Source of the DNA: JAGIBJ01 sp032119595
GTDB taxonomy: Bacteria > Actinomycetota > Thermoleophilia > Solirubrobacterales > Solirubrobacteraceae
Assembly: GCA_032119595.1 (NCBI GenBank)
Contig: JAUMBQ010000008.1
Coordinates: 310,001-374,000 of the forward strand
Direction of reading: 5' to 3'
Length of the DNA: 64,000 nt
The stretch's first letter is position 1. Each line of letters opens with the position of its first letter. The translations under genes and the position numbers were made by a program. This document shows positions 1-8,018 of the stretch, piece after piece. The notes below the pieces were generated by a model. The model saw only the letters and a program-made list of their open reading frames with translations. It made no database searches and was not told where the DNA came from.

Positions 1-258
1 CTGGTCGGCGAGGAAGACCTCACCGGAGCCGGTCATGCTCATGAGCTTCTGGCCCTCGCCGGTGACCGCGCGTTTCAGCATCTTTCCGATGCCACCACCG
101 ACGTGTTCGAACGAGACCTCGCCCTGGTAGGCGACCATCGACCCGGCCTTGGCACGGATCGAGCCCTGGTTCAGGTGAACCTTGAGCAGCTTGCGGTTCT
201 GGAGCGCAAAGGCGTCCGTGGATCCGGTCTCCTTGAAGGCGGCAAGTTCGCTGCGCAC
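1..258 (-). CDS. AIM24 family protein (N-terminal part, truncated by window edge)
   Basis: The minus strand reads from a GTG at 258-256, preceded by AGGAG at normal spacing, and stays open to base 1. The 86 visible residues begin VRSELAAFKETGSTD and include the stretches LKVHLNQGSIRAKAGSMVAY and GGGIGKMLKRAVTGEG. These match the opening beta strands of the AIM24 (DUF124/TIGR00266) family, whose members are about 220-260 aa and form a double beta-helix-like fold. Bacterial function is unknown. The protein has no signal peptide, so it is probably cytoplasmic. The C-terminus lies outside the window. Family assignment is from recall of the characteristic pattern. Confidence 0.75.
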   Translation of the reverse strand, partial: MRSELAAFKETGSTDAFALQNRKLLKVHLNQGSIRAKAGSMVAYQGEVSFEHVGGGIGKMLKRAVTGEGQKLMSMTGSGEVFLADQ

Positions 259-412
259 GGGTGACTCCTGGCGTGGTGAGAACAATTGGCGCGCGAGCGG
301 TGTGCCCGCGCGGCGTGAGCCTCCCACACCTCAGCTGTGGCGTCAGAAAATCCTGCGCGACCCTGCGATACCAGCGGTCTTCACTCGGTCCGACCCGGGG
401 CCGGACGCCGAG

Positions 413-1879
413 TTAGCGAAGCGGTGGGCCCTGCGACGGCGTTTTGGAGCCGGCCGGCTCGCTGCCGTAGGCCGGCGGAGCGCCGTACGCCGGCGTCTCG
501 TCGTAGCTGGACGCGCCACCGTAGGCCGGGGGCGTGTCGTATTCGGCCGTGGTTCCTGCGTAGGACTCGGTTTCGCCATAGCTGGCGCTGCCACCGCTGT
601 AGTCGCTGCCGCCCGCACCGTACGCCGCGGGCTCAGCCGCACTCATGGCGTAGCTCGCCATGCGCGCTTCCTCTTCGGGCGTGGGCGCTGGAACGGCAGC
701 AGGCGCGCCACCGCCGCCGGTCGCGCCATTGCCTTGCGGGACTTCGCCTGAGGCGTGTGCGGCCTCGTCGACGTCGGCCATCGTCGTGCCCTTGCGGCCG
801 TCGGCGGCGAGGAGAAGCTTGAGGTCGTGCGGGGTCGTCGAGGCGGCCATCGCGTCTTCGACCGTGATCCGGCCTGCGGCCAAGTGCGTGTACAGCGCCT
901 GATCGAAGGTCTGCATGCCGTAGTAGCCGCCCTCTTCGATGATCTCGCCGAGGCGCCCGGTCTGATCCGGGTCCATGATCATGTCGCGCACGCGGCCCGT
1001 CATGCGGAGGATTTCGCAGACGGCGACGCGGCCGCCGGTCGTCGACTTCACGAGGCGCTGGGAGATGATGCCCTTGAGCGTGCCGGCGATCATCGCGCGG
1101 ACCTGCTGCTGCTGATGCGGCGGGAAGAAGTCGATGATGCGGTTGATCGTCTCCGGGGCGTCGACCGTGTGAAGCGTGGAAAAGACGAGGTGGCCGGTTT
1201 CGGCGGCGGAGAGGGCCGTGTGGACCGTCTCGGTGTCGCGCATCTCGCCGACGAGGATGACGTCCGGGTCCTGACGCAGGACGCGGCGCAGCGCCTGGCC
1301 GAACGACTTGGTGTCGAGGCCGACCTCGCGCTGGTTGATGACCGACCGCTTGTCGCCGTGCACGAACTCGATCGGGTCCTCGATCGTGATGACGTGCTTG
1401 GACATTTCCGCGTTGATGTGGTCGATCATCGCGGCGAGCGTCGTCGATTTGCCGGAGCCGGTGGTGCCGGTGACGAGCACGATGCCGCGCTCCTCGCAGG
1501 CCAGCTCACGGATCGCTTCGGGCAGCGAGAGGCTGCTGAGCGGCGAGATGTCCTCGGGGATGGCGCGGGCGACGATGGAGATCGTGCCGCGCTGCATGAA
1601 GATGTTGAAGCGGTAGCGACCGCTGCCCGGGATCGAGTACGAGAGGTCGACTTCGTGCTCGTCGGCGAACTCCTCGTACTTCGCCGGATCGACGATCACG
1701 AAGCGCGCAGCGTTTCGCGTGTCGTCGTTCGTGAGCGGCGGGGCACCCTCGAAGGGCTGCAGATCGCCGTGGAGGCGCATCATCGGAGGCAGGCCGACCT
1801 TGAGGTGGAGGTCGGAGCCACCTGACTCCACGAGCGCCCGCAGGGCCTGCTCGATGTCAAAACCGTCGTGATCAGCCAT
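413..1879 (-). CDS. pilT: PilT-family type IV pilus retraction ATPase with low-complexity C-terminal tail
   Basis: This 488-aa hexameric secretion/retraction ATPase would power pilus disassembly at the cytoplasmic side of a type IV pilus. Visible are Walker A GTTGSGKST (138-146), Walker B DPDVILVGEMRD (204-215), the His box GHLVFSTLHT (about 229-238) and SQRLV (about 273-277), all typical of PilT/PilU. The conserved core ends near residue 370. The last ~118 residues are low complexity, rich in Ala, Gly, Ser and Tyr with recurrent AYG/SYG/PAYG units, which is not part of normal PilT (about 340-370 aa). I chose the ATG at 1879 because the PilT N-terminal domain (IEQALRALVESGGSDLHLK) begins right after it; the frame stays open upstream but is not PilT-like. 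No other pilus genes are in the window. Confidence 0.9.
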   Translation of the reverse strand: MADHDGFDIEQALRALVESGGSDLHLKVGLPPMMRLHGDLQPFEGAPPLTNDDTRNAARFVIVDPAKYEEFADEHEVDLSYSIPGSGRYRFNIFMQRGTISIVARAIPEDISPLSSLSLPEAIRELACEERGIVLVTGTTGSGKSTTLAAMIDHINAEMSKHVITIEDPIEFVHGDKRSVINQREVGLDTKSFGQALRRVLRQDPDVILVGEMRDTETVHTALSAAETGHLVFSTLHTVDAPETINRIIDFFPPHQQQQVRAMIAGTLKGIISQRLVKSTTGGRVAVCEILRMTGRVRDMIMDPDQTGRLGEIIEEGGYYGMQTFDQALYTHLAAGRITVEDAMAASTTPHDLKLLLAADGRKGTTMADVDEAAHASGEVPQGNGATGGGGAPAAVPAPTPEEEARMASYAMSAAEPAAYGAGGSDYSGGSASYGETESYAGTTAEYDTPPAYGGASSYDETPAYGAPPAYGSEPAGSKTPSQGPPLR

Positions 1880-2086
1880 CTCGTCTGAAAGTCGGCATAC
1901 CACCCCCATCCCTTGAGTCGCCGGGCGCCGCAACATGGACCTCTGGCGCCACCCTGTCGGGTGACAGTCTTCCTGAGGTGGGTATCGCGCCGCAGATTTC
2001 GTTCGCGGCGAGCCGTCCAAGTACCAAAGACGTACGGGTCGGCTCGCCGCGGACGGAAGATGCAAGCGAGACCCACCTCAGAACGA

Positions 2087-2116
2087 CGAAGGGCGCCTCT
2101 TGCGAGACGCCCTTCG
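2087..2116 (-). terminator. Hairpin terminator after the sigma factor gene, GCAA tetraloop
   Basis: Read on the minus strand, 13-nt arms CGAAGGGCGTCTC and GAGGCGCCCTTCG close a GCAA (GNRA) loop, with one G-U pair. On the plus strand that pair would be a C-A mismatch, so the fold favours the minus-strand transcript. It lies 24 nt past the sigma stop codon. No U-tract follows, which is common in high-GC actinobacteria. A hairpin with the same stem follows the thiolase gene at 19655-19690. Confidence 0.75.
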
Positions 2117-2139
2117 AAGGAATTCGTGGTGAGGTCCGC

Positions 2140-3240
2140 TTACGCGACGTCGCGCAGCTTCTGCGCTTCAGCTAGCGACTGGAGCTTCTTGAGCGACTGG
2201 TTCTCGATCTGGCGGATCCGCTCGCGCGTGACGTTGAAGGTCTTGCCGACCTCGTCGAGCGTGCGGGGCTGTTCGCCACCGAGGCCGTAACGCAGCTCGA
2301 GCACGCGGCGCTCGCGGTACGAGAGGTTCTCGAGGGCGTCGCGCAGGGCTTCCTTGGTGAGGATCTCCGCGGCACGGTCGTACGGGCTCTCGGCGCGCTC
2401 ATCGGCGATGAACTGCCCGAACTCGGACTCTTCCTCGTCGCCGACCGGCTTCTCCAGCGAGACCGGGGTCTGCGCGGAGCGCTTGATCGACTCGACCTCT
2501 TCGGGATCGATGCCGGTGACTTCGGCGATCTCCTCCGGCGTGGGCTCGCGGCCCAGCTCCGTGACGAGCTTGCGCTCGGCGCGGCCGATCTTGTTGAGCT
2601 TCTCGACGACATGCACCGGGATGCGGATCGTGCGGGCCTTGTCGGCGAGCGCGCGAGCGATCGCCTGGCGGATCCACCACGTGGCGTACGTGGAGAACTT
2701 GAAGCCCTTGCGGTAGTCGAACTTCTCCGCGGCGCGCACGAGACCGAGCGTGCCTTCCTGGATCAGGTCCAGGAACGGGAGGCCCTGGTTGCGGTAGTTC
2801 TTGGCGATCGAGACGACGAGGCGGAGGTTGGACTCCACCATCTTCTGCTTCGCGTCGAGGTCGCCGCGCTCGATGCGCTTGGCGAGCTCGACCTCTTCCT
2901 GGGCGGTGAGGAGTCGGACCTTGCCGATGTCCTTGAGGAACAGCTGGAGGCTGTCCGTCGTCATGTCCGGGCGGAAGTCGATCTGCGTCTTCGCCTTGGC
3001 CTTGCGCCCCTTCGGCTCAGGGGCAGCGGCGGCCGGGACGGCGGCGCGGGGATCGGCTTCTTCAAGAAGCTCGATCTCGTTGCTCTCGAGATACGCGTGG
3101 AGGTCCTCGACGTCGGCTTCCTCCAGGTCCAGCTCGGTGACCGCAAGGGCCACCTCCTGGAACGTCAGCACACCGGTCGCTTGACCGCGGGTGACGAGGG
3201 TCTTGATCTCTTCGAGCTCTTGGAGGTCGGCTACAGACAT
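2140..3240 (-). CDS. rpoD: Principal RNA polymerase sigma factor (RpoD/SigA type)
   Basis: A 366-aa sigma-70 with all core regions in order. There is an acidic region 1.1-like N-terminus (residues 1-65), an Ala/Lys linker, region 1.2 (DSLQLFLKDIGKVRLLTAQE), region 2 with the core-binding and -10 recognition segment (NLRLVVSIAKNYRNQGLPFL, then KFSTYATWWIRQAI), region 3 and region 4 (ENLSYRERRVLELRYGLGG, TRERIRQIENQSLKKL). This is the full housekeeping architecture with the shortened 1.1/linker seen in actinobacteria. The ATG at 3240 begins MSVADLQELEEIKTLV. An in-frame extension upstream is Arg/Pro rich and unlikely. No strong Shine-Dalgarno is visible, so the mRNA may have a short or weak leader. 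A divergent gene starts 274 bp away. Confidence 0.93.
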   Translation of the reverse strand: MSVADLQELEEIKTLVTRGQATGVLTFQEVALAVTELDLEEADVEDLHAYLESNEIELLEEADPRAAVPAAAAPEPKGRKAKAKTQIDFRPDMTTDSLQLFLKDIGKVRLLTAQEEVELAKRIERGDLDAKQKMVESNLRLVVSIAKNYRNQGLPFLDLIQEGTLGLVRAAEKFDYRKGFKFSTYATWWIRQAIARALADKARTIRIPVHVVEKLNKIGRAERKLVTELGREPTPEEIAEVTGIDPEEVESIKRSAQTPVSLEKPVGDEEESEFGQFIADERAESPYDRAAEILTKEALRDALENLSYRERRVLELRYGLGGEQPRTLDEVGKTFNVTRERIRQIENQSLKKLQSLAEAQKLRDVA

Positions 3241-3514
3241 TCGAGTCGTGATGCGTAAAGGCGAGGGGAGGGGGCGAGGACGTGGCATCGGGCGCCGCTC
3301 ATGAGAGACATGAGCGCGCACCGCCGCCGGGGCGGTCTCCCGCCAAGGGACAGCCTAGCCGATATTGGGGGCCGATCCGCACGTGGAGTGCCACATTGCG
3401 GACCTGCTCTGTTCCAGATATCGGACAGAAGTGCACCGGGCTTGACTCCGAGGGGCATTGTGTGATGCGCCTCCGGTCCGGTCGGCGCGTGCGCGGCATG
3501 CAAGAATCGCGGGT

Positions 3515-4297
3515 ATGGCGGACCCCGAGAGCAGCGACGTCCTCGCAAACCTCCCGACTGGACGCCCAACGCGGCGCAGCAGTCGGCGGAGCGAGCCGGG
3601 TGAACCAACCTCGGCAACGAGCGGAGACGCGCCCGCGGCGAGCGAGCCAGCGGCGGCCAAGACGCCTGCGCGGCGAGCGACCGCCGCAAAGGTGGCGCCG
3701 AAACCTGCGGCCGCCAAAGCGGCTGCTGGGCCGAAAGCCACGGCAGCGACCAAGTCCACCTCCAAGGCGACGGCGGCCAAGACGCCCACCAGCGGCTCCG
3801 CAAAGCCCGCAGCATCCAAGGCGAAAGCTCCGGCTAAGAAGGCTTCGTCGGCACGCCCGAAGACGACCGCCGCCAAGACGACCGCCAAGGCCCCGGCCAA
3901 GACGACCGCGCGCGCGCCGGCCAAGGCCACCGCCGCGGCGTCCGCCAAGGCTTCGGCCGCTGCCAAGCCGGCGACGCCGCGCGCAGCGACCCCGCGCCGT
4001 TCCCGAATCGCCACACCGCCTGAGGGACGCCGCGCCGACTTCAGCGCCGGCTCCGCCACACACCGCGCCCGCAAGGTCACCACGAACCGCCCGTGGCTGC
4101 CGTCATCCGGCTTCGCCCTGCCGGACAGCAAGGACCGCCCGCAGATCGGGATCGCGCTGGAAGGGCTCGCCGCAGCCATCGGCGATGTTGCCCGCCTGTC
4201 GATCGGGATCGCGCAGTCGCTGACGGCGCGTCGCAAGAGCGACGAACTCGAGACGCCCCAGACCGAGTCCGAGGTCGCCGAGCCGACGAAGTCCTAG
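3515..4297 (+). CDS. Histone H1-like Lys/Ala/Pro-rich protein
   Basis: The protein has 260 aa starting at the ATG at 3515, which has almost no leader and no Shine-Dalgarno and could be leaderless. Residues about 50-175 are made almost only of Ala, Lys, Pro, Thr and Ser in AAK/PAK-type units, like eukaryotic H1 tails, AlgP of Pseudomonas and the tails of actinobacterial HU (HupB). There is no HU or H1 globular domain. The last ~85 residues are more ordinary, with a possible amphipathic or hydrophobic segment IGIALEGLAAAIGDVARLSI followed by an acidic end. It probably binds nucleic acid or polyphosphate, but that is inferred from composition only. It is divergent from the principal sigma gene. 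Confidence 0.6.
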   Translation: MADPESSDVLANLPTGRPTRRSSRRSEPGEPTSATSGDAPAASEPAAAKTPARRATAAKVAPKPAAAKAAAGPKATAATKSTSKATAAKTPTSGSAKPAASKAKAPAKKASSARPKTTAAKTTAKAPAKTTARAPAKATAAASAKASAAAKPATPRAATPRRSRIATPPEGRRADFSAGSATHRARKVTTNRPWLPSSGFALPDSKDRPQIGIALEGLAAAIGDVARLSIGIAQSLTARRKSDELETPQTESEVAEPTKS

Positions 4298-4337
4298 CGG
4301 TCCCGCGACGGGAGACGCGCGAAGGAGGCGGCAGGCG

Positions 4338-5240
4338 TCAGGTCGACGGGACCGCGCCGCCGTCGTCGAGGTAGGCGACCATCCGGTTCGTGAGCGACGT
4401 GAGCGCCGACGCCGGGGGCTCCATCGCGAGCGGTCGGCCGTCGAGCAGGGCATCGAGGCTGTCGCCGAGCGCTGGATCGCGCCGGCGCGCCAGCATCGAC
4501 GCGACCTTGGCTGCTCGCCGAGCCGCCCGCGGGTCGAGCGACAGTACGGCTTCGAAGAGGCGCTCTCCGCCGGCCGCGCGGTTGGGCCGTTCCCACGCCA
4601 GCAGCGACGCGGAGTAGCCGGGGGCGTCGACCACGACAGCCCATTCGTTGCCGAGCGCATCGGTCGAAGCGATCGGCACGCGGGTCGGGAGGCCGGGCTT
4701 GCGAACGACCTCCGGGAAATCGGCGAACACGACCGCCGCGTCACTGCGCATGGCGATCTGCTCGTAGCGATGCGAGACGCGTTCGTAGAAGGCCTGTCGC
4801 TGAAACGCACCGAAGACCATCCCGCGTGCGCCGCGCGCGAGGAGTTCATCTTCGATCGCGTGGCTCATGGCCGCAAGCGTCGAACGCCGCAGGACGCGTG
4901 GGTGGGCATTCGGGTCCACCGAAGCGACGGCGGCATAGATCGAGGGGTGCGCCTCGGTGGCAAGCGCCACGTCCGTGGCGACCTCGGGCGCGGCCGACCC
5001 GGCAGCCTGACCTCGCGCCCGCTCGACGGCCAGCGGGATCGACAGGCCTCGGCGTCGCAGCGCCATCACCGTGCGGATCGCCTCGATGTCGGCTTCGGTG
5101 TAGAGCCGATAGCCAGCCGGCGTGCGTGACGGCGTAGGGAAGCCGTATCGCTGCTCCCACATCCGGATCGTGGCGGCGGCAACGCCGGTGCGCTCGGCCA
5201 CGTCCTTGATCTTGAGCATGTCGTTCACGGGAATGGTCAT
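4338..5240 (-). CDS. MerR-family regulator with DICT sensory domain
   Basis: The 300-aa protein opens with a MerR winged helix (residues 8-75: MLKIKDVAERTGVAAATIRM, then WEQRYGFPTPSRTPAGYRLY). A DICT domain follows at about 118-235 (HAIEDELLARGARGMVFGAF, VVFADFPEVVR, EWAVVVDAPGYSASLLAWER). DICT is a small-molecule or light-linked sensory module found with GGDEF, EAL and HTH domains in actinobacteria and cyanobacteria. The typical MerR metal-binding cysteines are absent. Met1 (5240) and Met8 (5219) are both possible starts, with no clear ribosome site for either. The gene is convergent with the H1-like gene and divergent from the following membrane protein. The ligand and targets are not visible. 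Confidence 0.82.
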   Translation of the reverse strand: MTIPVNDMLKIKDVAERTGVAAATIRMWEQRYGFPTPSRTPAGYRLYTEADIEAIRTVMALRRRGLSIPLAVERARGQAAGSAAPEVATDVALATEAHPSIYAAVASVDPNAHPRVLRRSTLAAMSHAIEDELLARGARGMVFGAFQRQAFYERVSHRYEQIAMRSDAAVVFADFPEVVRKPGLPTRVPIASTDALGNEWAVVVDAPGYSASLLAWERPNRAAGGERLFEAVLSLDPRAARRAAKVASMLARRRDPALGDSLDALLDGRPLAMEPPASALTSLTNRMVAYLDDGGAVPST

Positions 5241-5368
5241 TGCAGCAGTCGGGGCCGGGACTGAGCCCCTTCTCCTCTTCTACGTACGGGCGGCTGGCCC
5301 TGCGGGATCGCTCGCCGCGACGATCTCACTCCCGACACCGCGTATGTGTACCGTCGGGCGTGCGCCCT

Positions 5369-6136
5369 ATGACGTCGCCCGCCCGCTTTCTCCCGCTCCT
5401 TCTGCCCCTCGCGCCACTCCTCGTGGCAGCGGCGTTCGGGTACCTGGCGGTGCGCACGTTCTGGCAGCGGCGCGCTGCCGAGGCCGATCCGCAGATTCGC
5501 GTGGAGTCGCTGACCGACGACACCGTCATCGACGCCGACGGCTCGGTGCGATCCGTGCAGAGCGGCGACGTGTGGATCCCGAGCAACCGCTTTCCTGACG
5601 TGTGGACCGCCGAGAACCTCGAGCGTTTGGCGCGCACCTACTGGTTCCATCTGGGCCGGGTGTCGTTCCGGATGCTTCGCGTGATGTACACGCCGACCGG
5701 CCGGGCGATGGCCCTGTTCGGACTGGTCCCGCTCATCACGTTCAACGAGCCGGACTACGAGCTCGACGAACGCCACGGCACGGTGAAGTGGGTGATTCGC
5801 CGCGGACTGCTCGTCTCCCAGCGGGGCGCCGACAAGAACGGCTATCTCGGGATCACCGTCCAGCACCTGGAGAGCGACCGCCCTGGGATGGATCGCCTGC
5901 ATGTGGAGTTGTCGATCGCGAACTTCTACCCGTCGATGGCCGACCGCCTCTCCAAACGGCTCTACTCGGCCACACAGTCGCGCATCCACGTCCTGGTGGC
6001 CTACAGCTTCCTGCGTTCCCTGGCCCACGGCGAACTCGTCCCCTCGAAGGTCGGACGGTTCGCGCAGTGGCCCAAGGAACTCGGCATCCGCCTCGACGAG
6101 CGCCGCGAGGCCAAGGAAGCCGCCGCCAAGAAGTAA
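5369..6136 (+). CDS. Membrane-anchored protein of unknown function
   Basis: The protein has 255 aa from the ATG at 5369. One N-terminal transmembrane segment (residues about 5-24, FLPLLLPLAPLLVAAAFGYL) is followed by a soluble region that I do not recognise. This region contains strand-rich sequence (TVKWVIRRGLLVSQRGADKN, RLHVELSIANFYPSMADRLS) and ends in a charged RREAKEAAAKK tail. I see no catalytic motif. The combination of RRGLLV with a buried Tyr-rich stretch is reminiscent of small actinobacterial envelope proteins, but I would not assign a family. It is divergent from the MerR-DICT gene, with 128 bp between them, and ends 8 bp from the convergent glpX stop. Confidence 0.7.
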   Translation: MTSPARFLPLLLPLAPLLVAAAFGYLAVRTFWQRRAAEADPQIRVESLTDDTVIDADGSVRSVQSGDVWIPSNRFPDVWTAENLERLARTYWFHLGRVSFRMLRVMYTPTGRAMALFGLVPLITFNEPDYELDERHGTVKWVIRRGLLVSQRGADKNGYLGITVQHLESDRPGMDRLHVELSIANFYPSMADRLSKRLYSATQSRIHVLVAYSFLRSLAHGELVPSKVGRFAQWPKELGIRLDERREAKEAAAKK

Positions 6137-6144
6137 GCCGTTGC

Positions 6145-7134
6145 TTATACGGACTTGCCGGAGATCTCCAGCATCTTGTGGCGGTCGTGTGTGGCCTTGA
6201 TGCGGCGGACGGTGCCGGAGCGGCTGCGCATGACGAGCGACTCGGTGGTCGCGCCCTGGGCGCCGACGTAGCGGACGCCTTCCAGGAGATCGCCGCCGGT
6301 GACGCCGGTCGCGGAGAAGAAGCAGTTGTCGGACTTGATGAGGTCGCTCGACGTGAGCTGCTTGTCGAGGTCGTAGCCGGCGTCGAGGGCGGCCTGGCGC
6401 TCGGTCTCATTGCGCGGCCAGAGGCGGCCGACGATTTCGCCGCCGATGCACTTCACGGCCGCTGCGGAGAGGACACCTTCGGGGGTGCCGCCGATGCCCC
6501 AGAGGAGGTCGACGATCGTGCGCTCGGAGATGGCGAGCAGGACGCCAGCGACGTCGCCGTCGGAGATGAGGCGCACGCGCGCGCCGGCGGTGCGAATCTT
6601 GTTGATCGTGTCGACGTGGCGGGGCCGGTCGAGGACGACAACGGTGATGTCGTTGATCGAGACGCCGCGGCGCTCGGCGACGAGCTTGACGGTCTCCTCG
6701 ATTGGGCGGTCGAGGTCGAGGAGGTCGACGATGTCGGACGCGCCCGCGAGCTTCTCCATGTAGACGCACGGACCCGGGTCGAACATCGAGCCCTTCTCGG
6801 CGAGCGCGATCACGGCCAGGGCGTTCGGCATGCCCTTGGCGGTGAGGGTGGTGCCCTCGAGCGGGTCGACGGCGATGTCCACCTGCGGCGGCGTGCCGTC
6901 GCCAATCTGCTCGCCGTTGTAGAGCATCGGGGCTTCGTCCTTCTCGCCCTCACCGATGACGACCATGCCGTCCATCGCGATGGTGCCGAGGACCGTGCGC
7001 ATCGCGTCGACGGCGGCCTGGTCGGCGGCTTCCTTGTCGCCGCGGCCGATCCAGCGGGCTGAGGCGAGGGCGGCAGCCTCGGTGACGCGGACGAGCTCGA
7101 GCGCGAGGTTGCGATCGGGGGCGGTGCTGGACAT
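6145..7134 (-). CDS. glpX: Class II fructose-1,6-bisphosphatase
   Basis: A 329-aa GlpX enzyme that hydrolyses fructose-1,6-bisphosphate to fructose-6-phosphate in gluconeogenesis, cytosolic and Mn/Mg dependent. The Li-sensitive phosphatase-fold metal motifs are present: GEGEKDEAP (61-69) and DPLEGTT (90-96). The downstream family signatures RLISDGDVAGVL and DLLWGIGGTPEGVLSAAA are also present. Length is normal for GlpX (about 320-340). The ATG at 7134 has GGAG seven bases upstream, and the long upstream open extension is Arg/Pro rich and not part of the enzyme. It is divergent from rpiB-tal-pgi, so the two transcripts carry gluconeogenic and pentose-phosphate functions side by side. Confidence 0.95.
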   Translation of the reverse strand: MSSTAPDRNLALELVRVTEAAALASARWIGRGDKEAADQAAVDAMRTVLGTIAMDGMVVIGEGEKDEAPMLYNGEQIGDGTPPQVDIAVDPLEGTTLTAKGMPNALAVIALAEKGSMFDPGPCVYMEKLAGASDIVDLLDLDRPIEETVKLVAERRGVSINDITVVVLDRPRHVDTINKIRTAGARVRLISDGDVAGVLLAISERTIVDLLWGIGGTPEGVLSAAAVKCIGGEIVGRLWPRNETERQAALDAGYDLDKQLTSSDLIKSDNCFFSATGVTGGDLLEGVRYVGAQGATTESLVMRSRSGTVRRIKATHDRHKMLEISGKSV

Positions 7135-7506
7135 CGAGAGACTCCGTGTGGACGTGACGGCGAGAGCGGCGGGCCGCGAACGGGCCGCGGGCGCATCCCG
7201 CGCGCGGCGAAAGGGCTGGGGCAGCGTATCGGTCGGCTGATGGCTGAGGCGGTGATGAGCCGCATTCCGGTAACCGGTCAGGCCCTGGCAAGCCGCGAAG
7301 TCCGCCGGAATCCGTGGCGCAGGCCCTAAGGTCGAGGGGGTGGCCCCGCTCACGCTCCAGCGCACCGGACACCCGGCCGGCCCGGCCTCGGGTCCGCGCG
7401 GCCTTGCATGGAGCACACAGGGTGGCACCCTTCCGGCGCGCTATGCGATGCTCGCGGCGGGCGGATTCCCGTCCTCCGACCCTGCCTCAGGAGCACCATC
7501 GCCGCT
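7135..7506. other. Divergent intergenic region glpX / rpiB
   Basis: This 372-bp stretch has no convincing gene. It must hold the promoters of glpX (minus) and rpiB-tal-pgi (plus). The only symmetrical sequence I noticed is an 11-bp palindrome CCGGTAACCGG at 7267-7277, a possible operator. No clear -10/-35 pair stands out. Confidence 0.4.
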
Positions 7507-7977
7507 ATGAAGATCGCGATCGCCGTCGACCATGCCGGACAGCCCCTGCTCGAGGCGGTCGAAGCTGCGGTCAATGCCAATGGCCATGACGCCGTCGTGC
7601 TCGGCTGGAGCGGCGACTATCCGGACATCGCCCTGGCGGTCGCACGGGCCGTTGCCTCGGGCGACACCGAGCGCGGCATCCTGATCTGCGGCTCCGGCGC
7701 GGGCGTCGCGATCGCTGCTTCGAAGGTCGACGGAGTGCGGGCCGCCTGCGCCCACGACCACTACACGGCGGCGCAGTGCGTCACCCATGACGACGTGAAC
7801 GTGCTGTGCCTCGGCGCTCGCGTGATCGGCTCGAACGTCGCCACCGACCTCGTCGACGCGTTTCTCAGCGTCGAATTCTCTAACGAGGAGCGTCACGTCC
7901 GCCGCCTCGACAAGGTTGCGCAGATCGAGCGCGAGGGGCTGGGCGCGGAGCTCGGTACCCCGGAGCCGATCGCGTAG
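7507..7977 (+). CDS. rpiB: RpiB/LacAB-family sugar-phosphate isomerase (ribose-5-phosphate isomerase B)
   Basis: The protein has 156 aa. It begins MKIAIAVDHAG, the RpiB phosphate/substrate loop, and carries the family core ERGILICGSGAGVAIAASKV and the active-site region ACAHDHYTAAQCVTHDDVNV, LCLGARVIG. It would interconvert ribulose-5-phosphate and ribose-5-phosphate. The ATG at 7507 is chosen because the fold starts there. An AGGAG lies 13 nt upstream, rather far, so translation initiation may be modest. It is first in an rpiB-tal-pgi operon (41 bp to tal), which supports a pentose-phosphate role over the allose or galactose isomerase roles of relatives. Confidence 0.9.
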   Translation: MKIAIAVDHAGQPLLEAVEAAVNANGHDAVVLGWSGDYPDIALAVARAVASGDTERGILICGSGAGVAIAASKVDGVRAACAHDHYTAAQCVTHDDVNVLCLGARVIGSNVATDLVDAFLSVEFSNEERHVRRLDKVAQIEREGLGAELGTPEPIA

Positions 7978-8018
7978 CCCCTCCACCACCACCTGATTTC
8001 CGACCGGAAGGTCTCTCG

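Noticed and set aside
3299..4236. Minus-strand frames opposite the H1-like gene
   Set aside because: Their Gly/Arg or Ala/Val composition is the direct complement of the Lys/Ala/Pro repeat, with no independent support.
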